In this document: piece by piece, positions 26,736 to 35,200 of the stretch | Layout of the letters: each line of letters begins with the position of its first letter | How positions within the stretch are numbered: the stretch's first letter is position 1 | The notes under the pieces: model-generated | Seen by the model: only the letters and a program-made list of their open reading frames with translations | Told to the model about the DNA's origin: nothing | The model's database searches: none | From: Microbacterium sp. No. 7 | Lineage (GTDB): Bacteria; Actinomycetota; Actinomycetes; Actinomycetales; Microbacteriaceae | Length of the DNA: 64,000 nt | Assembly: GCF_001314225.1 (NCBI RefSeq) | Contig: NZ_CP012697.1 | Coordinates: 3,100,001 to 3,164,000, forward strand | Reading direction: 5' to 3' | Translations under genes and position numbers: made by a program

Positions 26736-28880
26736 TCAGGCGGCGCCGAGAGCGACGCGCAGCAGGTGCATGAGCGCCGACATCTGCACCGACTCGCTCG
26801 ACGACGCGTCGACCGCGATGCCGTCGAGCGCGCGCTGCGCGAGCGACTGCTTGGAGTCGATGAGCTCGGCGATCTTGGTGTCGATCGTGTGCGCCGCGAT
26901 GATGCGCCACGCCGTCACCGGCTCGTCCTGGCCGATGCGGTGCACGCGGTCGATCGCCTGGGTCTGCTCCGCCGCCGTCCACGACAGCTCGGCGAGCACG
27001 ACGTTCGACGCGGCCTGCAGGTTGAGGCCCACGCCGGCCGCCGTGAGCGAGCACACCGCGATCGCGACGCCGGGGTCGCCGTTGAACGCGTCGATCGCCT
27101 GCTGGCGGGCGGGGGTGGTCTGGTCGCCGCGGATGGACACCGTGCGCAGCCCCGCGGCCGCGAAGTGCGCCTCGGCGGCATCCATCACGTCGATATGCTT
27201 CGCGAAGAAGACGACCTTGCCGACCGAGCGCTGCAGCTGCACCGCGTAGTCGGCGGCCAGCTGCGCCTTGGCCTGGCCGATGCGGCGCACCATCGTGAAG
27301 ACGTTGTCGGTGCCCGTGCCGGCCGCCTTGGCCTCCTCCAGCTCGCCCTGGGCGACGAGCCGCACGATGTCGGCGTCGGCCTCGCCGTACACGACCCGGT
27401 CGCCGCGCGCCTCGATGATGCGGCGGTACTTCGCGGCGAGCCGCTCGCCCAGCTCGCGCTCGGCCTGGCGGATCGAGCGGCCGAACTCGTCGTCGAGCTC
27501 GACGGGCAGGTCGGCGATGAGCTTGTCGGGCAGGTCCTTCGCGACGTCCTTCTTCTTGCGGCGCACGATGCCCATCGAGATGACCGCGTCGCGCGCCTCG
27601 GGGTAGAAGGCCTTGTCGGCGGGGGTGAGCCCGATGGCGTCGAGCTTGTCCATGAGCTCGGGGCCGGGGCGCTCGCCGTTCGTCCAGCCGAGGAAGCGCC
27701 AGATCGCGTCGAAGTCCTCGACGTCGTTGATGAGCGGCGTGCCGGTGAGCGCGAGCAGGAGCGGGTCGCGGCGCTGCTCGCGGATGCGCGCGGCGAGCGC
27801 GAGCACGTTCTGCGAGCGCTGCGACGTGAGGTTCTTGATGAAGTGCGCCTCGTCGACGACCATGCCGGCCAGGCCCAGCGAGCCGAGCCAGGAGAGGTGC
27901 CGGTCGAGCACCTCGTAGTTGACGATGAAGACGTCGGCGAACGCGTCGACGGCCGTGCCGTCGCCGTGGATGACGGTCGCGCGGCGCTGCGGCGTCCACC
28001 GCTCCACCTCGCGCGCCCAGTTCATCTTGACGACGTTGGGCACGACCGCCAGCAGCGGGTACGCGCCCGCGACGGATGCCGCGAGCACCGACTGCGCGGT
28101 CTTGCCGAGGCCGGGCTCGTCGGCGAGCAGGAACGAGCGGTGACCCGCGCGCACCGCCTCGAGGAAGCGCATCTGGTGCGCCATGACCTCGCGCCCCCGG
28201 GGCGAGAAGCGGTCGAACTCGGGCACGGGCGGCAGCTCCATCGACGCGGAGCCGCCCCCGGCGCCCGTCTCGAAGGCCTTGTAGAGGGGGCCCATGAGCT
28301 CCCAGCCGTCGAGGCGGTGCCGCAGGGTCGGCAGGGGGACCCGCAGCGTGAGGTCGGGGGCGAGGAACGGGTTCGCCTCGCGGCGCGCCTCGATCTGCGG
28401 CGGCGTCACCTGCCGCTCGGCGAGGGCCGGCGGCACGACGGGCGCCTGCACGGGCGGCGTGTCGGTGATGATGAGCTCGTCCTCGGGCAGCTCGGCGCCC
28501 GACTCCAGCAGCCAGTCGCGACGCATGCGCTTGGCGACGGGCGAGGTGGCCTGGTCGACCTCAAGCAGCTGGATGAGCGACGTGTCGCGGGCCGCGGTCT
28601 TCGCGAGGATCGTCGCGACGCCGTCGAGGCGCTTGAGCAGCTCGGCGCGCGCGGCGGCCGAGACCGACTCGTCGCCCTTCACGCGGGCGCGCTCCTCGCG
28701 CACGAGGAACGCGATGACCTGGAACTTGACGCGGTTCGTGGGCCCGAGCTTGCCGCGCTGCGCCTTGGCCTCGACCTCACGCACCTTGCGGGCGAGGATC
28801 GGGATGAGCGGCGCGTCGTCGTCGCGGCGCGCCGCCGAGGTCTTGCGGCGTCGAGCGGATGTGGATGCCGTGATCGGCAT
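26736..28880 (-). CDS. SNF2-family DEAD/H helicase-like ATPase
   Basis: 714-residue double-stranded-DNA translocase. The N-terminal 200 residues are helical and basic (RRRKTSAARR) without a known domain. Then come the SNF2 motifs: ADEPGLGKTAQS (motif I, with proline where DEMGLGKT is usual), VVDEAHFIKN (II), LALTGTPLIND (III), GVGLNLQAASNVVLAELSW (V) and QAIDRVHRIGQ (VI). The ATG at 28880 is chosen over one at 28931 because of a perfect AGGAGGAGC upstream. It may be an RNA-polymerase- or repair-linked remodeller; the exact role is unknown. Confidence 0.92.
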   Translation of the reverse strand: MPITASTSARRRKTSAARRDDDAPLIPILARKVREVEAKAQRGKLGPTNRVKFQVIAFLVREERARVKGDESVSAAARAELLKRLDGVATILAKTAARDTSLIQLLEVDQATSPVAKRMRRDWLLESGAELPEDELIITDTPPVQAPVVPPALAERQVTPPQIEARREANPFLAPDLTLRVPLPTLRHRLDGWELMGPLYKAFETGAGGGSASMELPPVPEFDRFSPRGREVMAHQMRFLEAVRAGHRSFLLADEPGLGKTAQSVLAASVAGAYPLLAVVPNVVKMNWAREVERWTPQRRATVIHGDGTAVDAFADVFIVNYEVLDRHLSWLGSLGLAGMVVDEAHFIKNLTSQRSQNVLALAARIREQRRDPLLLALTGTPLINDVEDFDAIWRFLGWTNGERPGPELMDKLDAIGLTPADKAFYPEARDAVISMGIVRRKKKDVAKDLPDKLIADLPVELDDEFGRSIRQAERELGERLAAKYRRIIEARGDRVVYGEADADIVRLVAQGELEEAKAAGTGTDNVFTMVRRIGQAKAQLAADYAVQLQRSVGKVVFFAKHIDVMDAAEAHFAAAGLRTVSIRGDQTTPARQQAIDAFNGDPGVAIAVCSLTAAGVGLNLQAASNVVLAELSWTAAEQTQAIDRVHRIGQDEPVTAWRIIAAHTIDTKIAELIDSKQSLAQRALDGIAVDASSSESVQMSALMHLLRVALGAA

Positions 28881-29057
28881 GCTCCTCCTGAGCGTATGCA
28901 CCGCCGGTGCTGAAGGCGCCGAGACGGACATCGGCGGATCGCTTCCCGTGCGGCGGGATTCGTGTGGAAACGGGTCTGCGGCTGCGGGTACTCGCTTCTG
29001 CGAGCTGCGGCGTCACATCGACCGTCTGGCCATTCTACCGCGCCGACGGAGAACTCG

Positions 29058-30023
29058 TCAGCCGTCGAGGGCGTTTCGCACGCGTGCGACGTCATCCGTC
29101 ATCTGCGCGACGAGCGCGTCGATGCCGTCGAACGCGGTCATTCCGCGGATGCGATGCGAGAACAGCACCTGCACGCGGTGCCCGTAGAGGTCGAGCCCGG
29201 TCTCGTCGAGCACGTACGCCTCCACCTGCCGCGCCTCGACGTCGTCGAACGTCGGGTTGGTGCCGACCGAGATCGCCGCCGGGTAGGTGGTGACGGCGCG
29301 GGCGGATGCCGTGGTGCCCGGCCCCGCGTCGACGAGCCATCCGGCGTACACGCCGTCGGCGGGGACGAACCCCGCCGCGTCGGGCGACAGGTTGGCGGTG
29401 GGGAAGCCCAGCTCGCGGCCGCGCTTGAGCCCGTGCACGATCGTGCCCTCGACGACGTGCGGGCGGCCCAGCAGCCGCGCCGCGCCCTCGACGTCGCCGG
29501 CCGAGAGCAGCTCGCGCACCCACGTCGACGAGACGCGGCGGCCCGTGCCCTCCACGTCGCCGACCACCTCGACGTCGAACCCGAACTCGGCGCCGAGCTC
29601 CCGGAGCGTGTCGGGGGTGCCGGCGCCGCGGTTGCCGAAGCGGAAGTCGTCGCCGACGACGACGTGCACCGCGTCGAGCGATCCGGCGAGCACGTGCGTG
29701 ACGAAATCGCGGGGGCTGAGGGCCGCGAGCGCCTCGTCGAAGCGCAGCACGAGCACGGCGTCGACGCCCGCCTCGCCGAGCAGCCGGATCTTCTGCTCGA
29801 GGCTCGCGAGGGGCGCGGGGCAGTCCTCGGGACGCAGCAGCGCGAGCGGGTTGCGGTCGAAGGTGACCGCGACGACCTGCACGCCCGACGACGCGGCGAC
29901 GGCGCGCGCCCGGCCGATCACGGCGACGTGCCCGAAGTGCACGCCGTCGAACTTGCCGATCGCGACGACGCTCGGGCCGAACCCCGGCGGCACCTCGTCG
30001 GGGCTGCGGAAGACGATCACCAC
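29058..30023 (-). CDS. ribF: Bifunctional riboflavin kinase/FAD synthetase
   Basis: 321-residue enzyme making FMN and FAD. The N-terminal FAD-synthetase domain has GKFDGVHFGHVAVIGRA (HxGH nucleotidyltransferase motif) and SSTWVRELLSAGD. The C-terminal riboflavin kinase domain has GRELGFPTANLSPD, DGVYAGWL and GTNPTFDD. The start is one of two adjacent GTG codons (30023 or 30020) behind GGAGAGG. It overlaps the end of the upstream membrane protein gene by 7 bp and completes the truB-ribF operon. Confidence 0.96.
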   Translation of the reverse strand: MVIVFRSPDEVPPGFGPSVVAIGKFDGVHFGHVAVIGRARAVAASSGVQVVAVTFDRNPLALLRPEDCPAPLASLEQKIRLLGEAGVDAVLVLRFDEALAALSPRDFVTHVLAGSLDAVHVVVGDDFRFGNRGAGTPDTLRELGAEFGFDVEVVGDVEGTGRRVSSTWVRELLSAGDVEGAARLLGRPHVVEGTIVHGLKRGRELGFPTANLSPDAAGFVPADGVYAGWLVDAGPGTTASARAVTTYPAAISVGTNPTFDDVEARQVEAYVLDETGLDLYGHRVQVLFSHRIRGMTAFDGIDALVAQMTDDVARVRNALDG

Positions 30024-30463
30024 GCCGACCTCTCCTTCGGTTGTTCCGCGACGGGCGCCTCCTCGCGACGCGACGCGACGAGCCACCAGAGGCCGAAGAA
30101 CGGCAGCACGAGCGGGACCCAGAAGTAGCCGTAGCCGAAGCCCGACCACACCGTCGCGTCGTTCGAGAACAGCTCGGGATGCGTGAGGCTCAGCACGCCC
30201 ACGACGAGCACGCCGACGAGCTCGAAGCTCACGGCGATCCAGGCGACGACGTACCAGACGGGGCTCTCAGAGCGCACGAGCGCGACCGTGGCGAGGATGT
30301 ACACGGCCGCCGCGAGCGCCGACAGCGTGTAGGCCAGGGGCGCCGCCTCGAAGTCCTCGATGATCTGCACGAGCGAGCGGCCGGTGGCCGCGAGCGCCAT
30401 CACGGCATAGACCGCGACCAGCACCCGGCCGAGACCGCTCGTGCGCGACGCAGACGATTCCAT
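30017..30463 (-). CDS. Four-helix membrane protein between truB and ribF
   Basis: 148 residues with about four membrane segments (GRVLVAVYAVMALAATGRSL; AYTLSALAAAVYILATVALV; VWYVVAWIAVSFELVGVLVVGVL; YFWVPLVLPFFGLWWLVAS). PLAYTLSALAAAVYILA and TVWSGFGYGYFWVPLVLP are conserved-looking stretches common in actinobacterial integral membrane proteins of this position. No function known. It is translationally coupled to ribF by a 7-bp overlap. Confidence 0.8.
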   Translation of the reverse strand: MESSASRTSGLGRVLVAVYAVMALAATGRSLVQIIEDFEAAPLAYTLSALAAAVYILATVALVRSESPVWYVVAWIAVSFELVGVLVVGVLSLTHPELFSNDATVWSGFGYGYFWVPLVLPFFGLWWLVASRREEAPVAEQPKERSAW

Positions 30464-30483
30464 GACTCGTCCATGATAGGCGG

Positions 30484-31305
30484 CTAGACACGGCCGTCCG
30501 TCCCCGGGGCCGGCGGCGCGACGGGACCGGCGCCCTCCGGGCCGGCGGCGGGGATGCCGGGGTCCGCGGATCCGGAGAGGAGCGGTGCGACGAGCTGCTC
30601 GACGGTCACGCCGCGGCGCGCGGCCTCCGCCTCGAGGCGCGCGGCGAGCCCGGGCGTGACGCGCGCCTCGCCCGCGGGGCGGGCGTCGGGCATGAGCAGC
30701 GACATGACGGGCACCACGACACCGCCCAGCGCCGCGAGGATCGACACGATGCCGAGCAGGCGCGGGTAGAGGTCGCCGTCGATGTCGGGGGCGTTCCAGA
30801 TGAGGTTCACGACGAGGGCGAGCACGAGCACGAAGAGCGCCAGCGTCACGATGAGGCCCAGCCGCACGGCGGGCCGGCGGCGGTCGGCGAGCAGGAGCAG
30901 CAGCGATCCCAGCGCGAACGCGGAGCTGGCGGAGATGAGCGTGAGCATCCACTGGAAGAAGCCGTCGCTGCGCGGCTCGCCCCAGATCAGCACGATCACG
31001 AGCACGGCGGCGAGCACCGACACGAGCACGCCGATCACGCCGACGAGCTGCACGCGCCGGCCGATCAGCGCGGCGCAGCACAGCACGGCGACGCTGAAGG
31101 CGCCGACGACGGCCGTCGTGGCGAGCACCTGGCCCGCGGCCGAGCCCAGCTCGGCGCCCAGCAGCACCGCGATGCCGCCCAGCGCCGCGAGCGCGAACGA
31201 CACGACGATGACCGTCACGATCACGCGGCGCAGCACGGCGATCGTGCGGGCTCTCCCGGCATCCGTCGTCGGCGGGCTCACGGGGGTCGTCGGGCTCTGG
31301 CTCAT
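30484..31305 (-). CDS. Six-helix membrane protein of unknown function
   Basis: 273 residues: a Ser/Pro/Thr-rich start, six hydrophobic segments between about residues 28 and 210, and a cytosolic tail of about 60 residues with ARLEAEAARRGVTVEQLVAPLL, which looks like a short amphipathic helix. No recognised domain. It begins 5 bp after the stop of the small membrane protein upstream and ends 20 bp before the next gene, so it belongs to the truB-ribF transcript. Confidence 0.75.
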   Translation of the reverse strand: MSQSPTTPVSPPTTDAGRARTIAVLRRVIVTVIVVSFALAALGGIAVLLGAELGSAAGQVLATTAVVGAFSVAVLCCAALIGRRVQLVGVIGVLVSVLAAVLVIVLIWGEPRSDGFFQWMLTLISASSAFALGSLLLLLADRRRPAVRLGLIVTLALFVLVLALVVNLIWNAPDIDGDLYPRLLGIVSILAALGGVVVPVMSLLMPDARPAGEARVTPGLAARLEAEAARRGVTVEQLVAPLLSGSADPGIPAAGPEGAGPVAPPAPGTDGRV

Positions 31306-31310
31306 GTCGC

Positions 31311-31679
31311 TCAGGCTAGCTGGATCGTCCAGATCACCCACATGCGCCACACCATGATCGCGACGGCGAAGCCCGCGACGCCCATCACGACGGTGCTCCA
31401 CCGCGTGCGGTCGACGAGCGCCCACGCGACGGCGGCCGGCGGGATCAGCACGGCGGAGACCAGGTAGACCCAGAACTCCAGCGCACTGCCCGTGGGCGTG
31501 TTGCCGGTGAAGGGCGCGACGATCGCGACGACCACCTGGGCGAGCAGCACGAGCAGCAGCGCCGCCATGCTGCCCGCGCTGAGGTCGCTCGGCCGGCGGC
31601 CGGCCAGGCCGAGCACGAGGCAGAGCAGGCCCGCGGCGCACGCGACGGCGACCTGCACGATCATGAGCCACGGGATCAC
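31311..31679 (-). CDS. Small four-helix membrane protein after truB
   Basis: 122 residues with four membrane segments (WLMIVQVAVACAAGLLCLVLG; AGSMAALLLVLLAQVVVAIVA; ALEFWVYLVSAVLIPPAAVAWALV; VVMGVAGFAVAIMVWRMWVIW). GTG at 31679 overlaps the truB stop as GTGA, so it is coupled to truB. Family not identified; such small membrane proteins commonly occur in this operon in related genera, as far as I know. Confidence 0.8.
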   Translation of the reverse strand: MIPWLMIVQVAVACAAGLLCLVLGLAGRRPSDLSAGSMAALLLVLLAQVVVAIVAPFTGNTPTGSALEFWVYLVSAVLIPPAAVAWALVDRTRWSTVVMGVAGFAVAIMVWRMWVIWTIQLA

Positions 31680-32575
31680 GACGGCTCCTCCGCCATGTTC
31701 ATGGTGCTCTTCACGTCGGCGCCGCGGCGCTCGACGATGCCGATGAGCCGTCCCTCGGGGTCGATCGCCGCGGGCGTGGGCCCGGTCAGGCGCGCGGCGG
31801 CGCCGACGAGCCGCTTGCCGTGCCGCAGGTCGCGCGCCTCGTCGGCCGTCACCTCGAACGCGCCGAGCACGGCGGTCGCGACCTCGGCGGGCGTCCGCAG
31901 CGGCACGGGCGGCTCGAGCGCCGCGAGCGCGTCGCCGACCGGGAACGGGCCGATGCGCGTGCGGCGCAGCGCGGTGAGATGGCCGCCGACGCCGAGGCCG
32001 GCGCCGAGGTCGCGCGCGAGCGCGCGGATGTACGTGCCGCTCGAGCAGTCGACGACGACGTCGACGTCGATCGCCGGCCCCTCGCGACGGATGCCGGTGA
32101 CCTCGAACCGCGAGACCGTCACCCGGCGCGCCGCGAGCGCGACCTGCTCCCCCGCGCGGGCGAGGTCGTAGGCGCGGCGGCCGCCTACCTTGATCGCGGA
32201 GACGGTGCTCGGCACCTGGTCGATCTCCCCCGTGAGCGCCGCGACGCCCGCGGCGATCTGCGCGTCGGTCACGAGCGCGGCATCCGTCCTCGCCGTCTCG
32301 GCGCCGTCGGCGTCGTCGGAGTCGGTCGCGACGCCCAGCCGGATCGTCGCCTCGTACGTCTTGTCGAGGCCCACGAGATAGGTGAGCAGGCGCGTCGCGG
32401 GCCCGACGCCGAGCACCAGCAGCCCCGTCGCCATGGGGTCGAGGGTGCCGGCGTGCCCGATCTTGCGGGTCGCGAGCGCGCGACGGGCGCGCGCGACGAT
32501 GTCGTGGCTCGTCACGCCGCCGGGCTTGTCGACGAGCACGATGCCGTTGGGCGCGATGCCGGCGCTGGAGCTCAT
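31676..32575 (-). CDS. truB: tRNA pseudouridine(55) synthase TruB
   Basis: 299-residue enzyme forming pseudouridine 55 in the T loop of tRNA. GIVLVDKPGGVTSHDIVARAR is the start and RKIGHAGTLDPMATGLL holds the catalytic aspartate; SSGTYIRALARDLG is the other signature. The C-terminal part is of the short actinobacterial type. It is the first gene of a run down to ribF. The upstream gap contains the 21-bp repeat array at 32621-32788, so its promoter must lie in or beside that array. Confidence 0.96.
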   Translation of the reverse strand: MSSSAGIAPNGIVLVDKPGGVTSHDIVARARRALATRKIGHAGTLDPMATGLLVLGVGPATRLLTYLVGLDKTYEATIRLGVATDSDDADGAETARTDAALVTDAQIAAGVAALTGEIDQVPSTVSAIKVGGRRAYDLARAGEQVALAARRVTVSRFEVTGIRREGPAIDVDVVVDCSSGTYIRALARDLGAGLGVGGHLTALRRTRIGPFPVGDALAALEPPVPLRTPAEVATAVLGAFEVTADEARDLRHGKRLVGAAARLTGPTPAAIDPEGRLIGIVERRGADVKSTMNMAEEPS

Positions 32576-32620
32576 CTCTCCACCCTATGCGGCACGGGAT
32601 GCCGCGCCCGCCCCGCACCC

Positions 32621-32788
32621 GCGACGGTGCCACTTGTCCTCGCGAGGGTGCCACTTCCTCTCGCGACGGTGCCACTTCCTCCCGCGAGGGTGCCACTTGT
32701 CCCGGCGACGGTGCCACTTCCTCTCGCGAGAACAATAAGCACCCTCGCGAGAACTAGTAGCACCCTCGCGAGAACTAGTAGCACCCTC
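32621..32788. repeat. Array of eight 21-bp repeats, five direct then three inverted
   Basis: Eight units of exactly 21 bp begin at 32621, 32642, 32663, 32684, 32705, 32726, 32747 and 32768, each starting GCGA. The first five carry GGTGCCACTT; the last three carry AGCACCCTC and are the reverse complement of the same word (GAGGGTGC-tACT..CTCGC). The array lies in the divergent gap between truB and mutY. No spacers are present, so it is not CRISPR. Confidence 0.92.
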
Positions 32789-32836
32789 GCGAGGGAGGGA
32801 AGGGCGGGACGGAGCGGGGCGCCATAGGCTGTTGCG

Positions 32837-33706
32837 GTGCCCGACCTCGCCGCCCCGCTCGTCGCCTGGTATCGCGACAATGCGCGCGACCTGCCGTGGC
32901 GCGCGCCGGGGTACGGCGCATGGGGCGTGCTGGTGAGCGAGTTCATGCTGCAGCAGACGCCCGTGAACCGCGTGATCCCGCACCTCGAGGCGTGGCTGGG
33001 CCGCTGGCCCACGCCCGCGGCGCTCGCCGGGGCGGCGCCCGCCGACGCCGTGCGACAGTGGGCGAACCTGGGCTACCCGCGCCGCGCGCTGTGGCTGCAC
33101 CGCGCGGCCGTGCAGATCCGCGACCGGCACGGCGGCGTCGTGCCCCGCGACGTCGACGCGCTGCTCGCGCTCACCGGCATCGGCGACTACACCGCGCGGG
33201 CGGTGGCGGTGTTCGCGTACGGCGACCGGCATCCCGTGGTCGACACGAACACGCGCCGCGTGCTGGCCCGTGCGATCGACGGGAAGGCGCAGCCCGGTCC
33301 CCCGTCGAAGCGCGACCTCGCGGCGATGACCGCGATCCTGCCGGAGGATGCCGCCGGTGCGGCGGTCGTGAACGCCGCGGCGATGGAGCTCGGCGCGATC
33401 GTGTGCACGGCACGCGCCCCGCGCTGCGAGGCGTGCCCGCTCGCGCACGTGTGCGCCTGGCGCGCGGCCGGCTACCCCGACACGGGCGACGCGCGGCGCA
33501 AGCAGGCCCGCTACGAGGGCAGCGACCGGCAGGCCCGCGGCGCCGTGCTGAAGGTGCTGCGCGACGCCGCGACGCACGCCGTGCCCGCGGAGCGGGTCGT
33601 GCCCGACTGGCCCGACCCGCTGCAGCGCGACCGCGCGATCGACTCGCTCGTCGTCGACGGCCTCGTCGAGGCCGTCGACGGGATGCTGCGGCTGCCGCGG
33701 GAGTAG
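32837..33706 (+). CDS. mutY: A/G-specific adenine glycosylase MutY
   Basis: 289-residue base-excision-repair enzyme removing adenine opposite 8-oxoguanine. Catalytic Glu35 lies in VLVSEFMLQQTPV; the helix-hairpin-helix is LTGIGDYTARAV (112-123) and Asp136 is in VVDTNTRRV. Four cysteines (190, 197, 200, 206) form the C-x6-C-x2-C-x5-C iron-sulfur site. After the cluster domain the protein has only about 80 residues, so the full NUDIX-like 8-oxoG-recognition domain is absent, as in short actinobacterial MutY. It starts with GTG. Confidence 0.94.
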   Translation: MPDLAAPLVAWYRDNARDLPWRAPGYGAWGVLVSEFMLQQTPVNRVIPHLEAWLGRWPTPAALAGAAPADAVRQWANLGYPRRALWLHRAAVQIRDRHGGVVPRDVDALLALTGIGDYTARAVAVFAYGDRHPVVDTNTRRVLARAIDGKAQPGPPSKRDLAAMTAILPEDAAGAAVVNAAAMELGAIVCTARAPRCEACPLAHVCAWRAAGYPDTGDARRKQARYEGSDRQARGAVLKVLRDAATHAVPAERVVPDWPDPLQRDRAIDSLVVDGLVEAVDGMLRLPRE

Positions 33707-33718
33707 AGCGCACGACCT

Positions 33719-33799
33719 CACGAGCCTCGGAGAATCGCGCGAAGCGCGGACGATCCGAGCCAGATGCCCCGGACCTCGTCACATGCTCCGAGCTTCGTG
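33719..33799. terminator. Imperfect inverted repeat between mutY and the MauE-like gene
   Basis: CACGAGCCTCGGAG and CTCCGAGCTTCGTG pair with two mismatches and flank a smaller CGCGCGAAGCGCG stem. The right arm overlaps the last codons of the MauE-like gene. It probably serves the two convergent genes. Confidence 0.45.
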
Positions 33800-34873
33800 G
33801 CCCCCGACGACGGGAAGGACGCCCTCCGCGTCATCCCGGTCGCCGGCGGCCGCCTCGGCGATCGCGACGAGCACCTCCACGAGGCCGTCGATCTCCTCGG
33901 TGCCCACCGCGACCGGATCGACGACCTGCCCGTCGGTCGCGATCAGGACGGCCGCCGGCCGCTCGTCGGTCACCCCCGCGCGGTCGGCCGCGAAGCTGCC
34001 GAGATCGACGAGCCGCGTGAAGCCCGCGCACTCGTCGGCCAGAGCCTCCCGCACCGAGTGCCCCGGCCGGGTGCCCGGCACGAGCACCACGTCGACGACC
34101 GGCTCGAGCCCGGCGCGCGCCGCGTCGAGCCGCTCGATCGCGACACGGCAGGCCCCGCACCCCGGGATCACGAAGAGCACCAGCTGGGCCTTCGACCGGG
34201 CGCGCACCCGGAGGTCGATCACGCGCAGCGTGTCGGGATCGATCACCGAGATCGGGCCGGATCCCGCCGGAGCCCCGAGGATCGGCGAGCCCGGTGCGCC
34301 CGGCGAGCCCGGCCGCGAGGATGCCGCCGGCGACGTGCCCGAGGGCGCATGCGGGGCGCTGACGGCGATGACGACGGCGATCACCAGCAGGCTCGCCCAG
34401 ACCCCGATCGCGCTCTCGGGTCCCCGCGCCCCGATGAGCACCAGCACCGCGCTCGGCCGCGGCTCCTGCCAGGTCAGCGCGAGCAGCGCCGCGGCGACCG
34501 CCGTCAGCAGCACGTCGCGCACCAGGAGCCGGCGACCGACCCTCCCACCCGATTCCTCGCCGAAGCAGCCGCAGACGTCGGTCGAGCCCTTCGCGTACGC
34601 CCGCCAGACGACCGCGAGGAACGCGAGCATCAGCGCGAGGACGGATGCGGCGACCGCGGCGAGCACGATGCCGCCGGCGAGCAGCAGACCGAGCGCCATC
34701 AGCAGCTCGACGACGATGAGCACCGCGGCCGCGAGCGCCGGCGCCCGAACCGGCAGCCGCAGCGCGTCGAACGCCGCGGCCCCCAGCCGCGGCGACCGGA
34801 GCTTCCCCAGCCCGCTCGCGACCAGCATGAGCGAGAATGCGACGCTCAGCACGGTTGCCCCCATGGTCGCCAT
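33779..34873 (-). CDS. MauE/DoxX-like membrane protein fused to a thioredoxin-like domain
   Basis: 364 residues. The N-terminal MauE-type domain has about five membrane segments (residues 5-175) and VCGCFGEESGG (Cys101, Cys103), a motif typical of MauE proteins. A Pro/Gly/Ser linker (about 173-205) leads to an extracytoplasmic thioredoxin-like domain with FVIPGCGACRVAIERL (CxxC at 239-242). The layout suggests electron transfer across the membrane for disulfide chemistry. The ATG at 34873 has GGAG upstream; ATG at 34864 is possible. It is divergent from a Tat-exported protein with exactly two mature cysteines, a possible substrate. Confidence 0.85.
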   Translation of the reverse strand: MATMGATVLSVAFSLMLVASGLGKLRSPRLGAAAFDALRLPVRAPALAAAVLIVVELLMALGLLLAGGIVLAAVAASVLALMLAFLAVVWRAYAKGSTDVCGCFGEESGGRVGRRLLVRDVLLTAVAAALLALTWQEPRPSAVLVLIGARGPESAIGVWASLLVIAVVIAVSAPHAPSGTSPAASSRPGSPGAPGSPILGAPAGSGPISVIDPDTLRVIDLRVRARSKAQLVLFVIPGCGACRVAIERLDAARAGLEPVVDVVLVPGTRPGHSVREALADECAGFTRLVDLGSFAADRAGVTDERPAAVLIATDGQVVDPVAVGTEEIDGLVEVLVAIAEAAAGDRDDAEGVLPVVGGHEARSM

Positions 34874-35157
34874 CCATTGCTCCGTCCGTCGAATGCGCCG
34901 TCGCGGCGCGCGATGCGGGCCGCGGGGCGTCTCGGTCGTCGCGCACGCCCGCTGTCCGCATCTCCTACCTCTACGGGACTTTCGACGGGGTGCGCAACTC
35001 CGGAAAGGGGGCGCGCTTTCTCGTAGACCGCCTCCTTCATAGGCAGATTCCTTCCCAGGCTCGTTCGTGCCCGGTATGACTCGCTCCCAGCCCCGGGCTG
35101 CCCAGGAGAAGACCTTTCCCTTTTCACTCCGTCCGCATTGTCGAACCATGAGGACGG

Positions 35158-35175
35158 GGAAATGCGTGCATTTCC
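35158..35175. promoter_or_regulatory. 18-bp palindrome upstream of the Tat-exported protein
   Basis: GGAAATGC-GT-GCATTTCC ends 25 bp before the ATG at 35201. It may be an operator or a hairpin in the leader. The rest of the 327-bp divergent gap (34874-35200) shows no gene. Confidence 0.45.
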
Positions 35176-35200
35176 GTCACCCATCAAGCCAAGGAGATCC

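Noticed and set aside
26766..28913. 715-codon plus-strand frame opposite the SNF2 gene
   Set aside because: Composition is typical of an antisense shadow (Asp/His/Arg/Val-rich), without conserved motifs.
32621..32788. CRISPR array
   Set aside because: The 21-bp units follow each other without spacers, and the last three are inverted; no cas gene is present.
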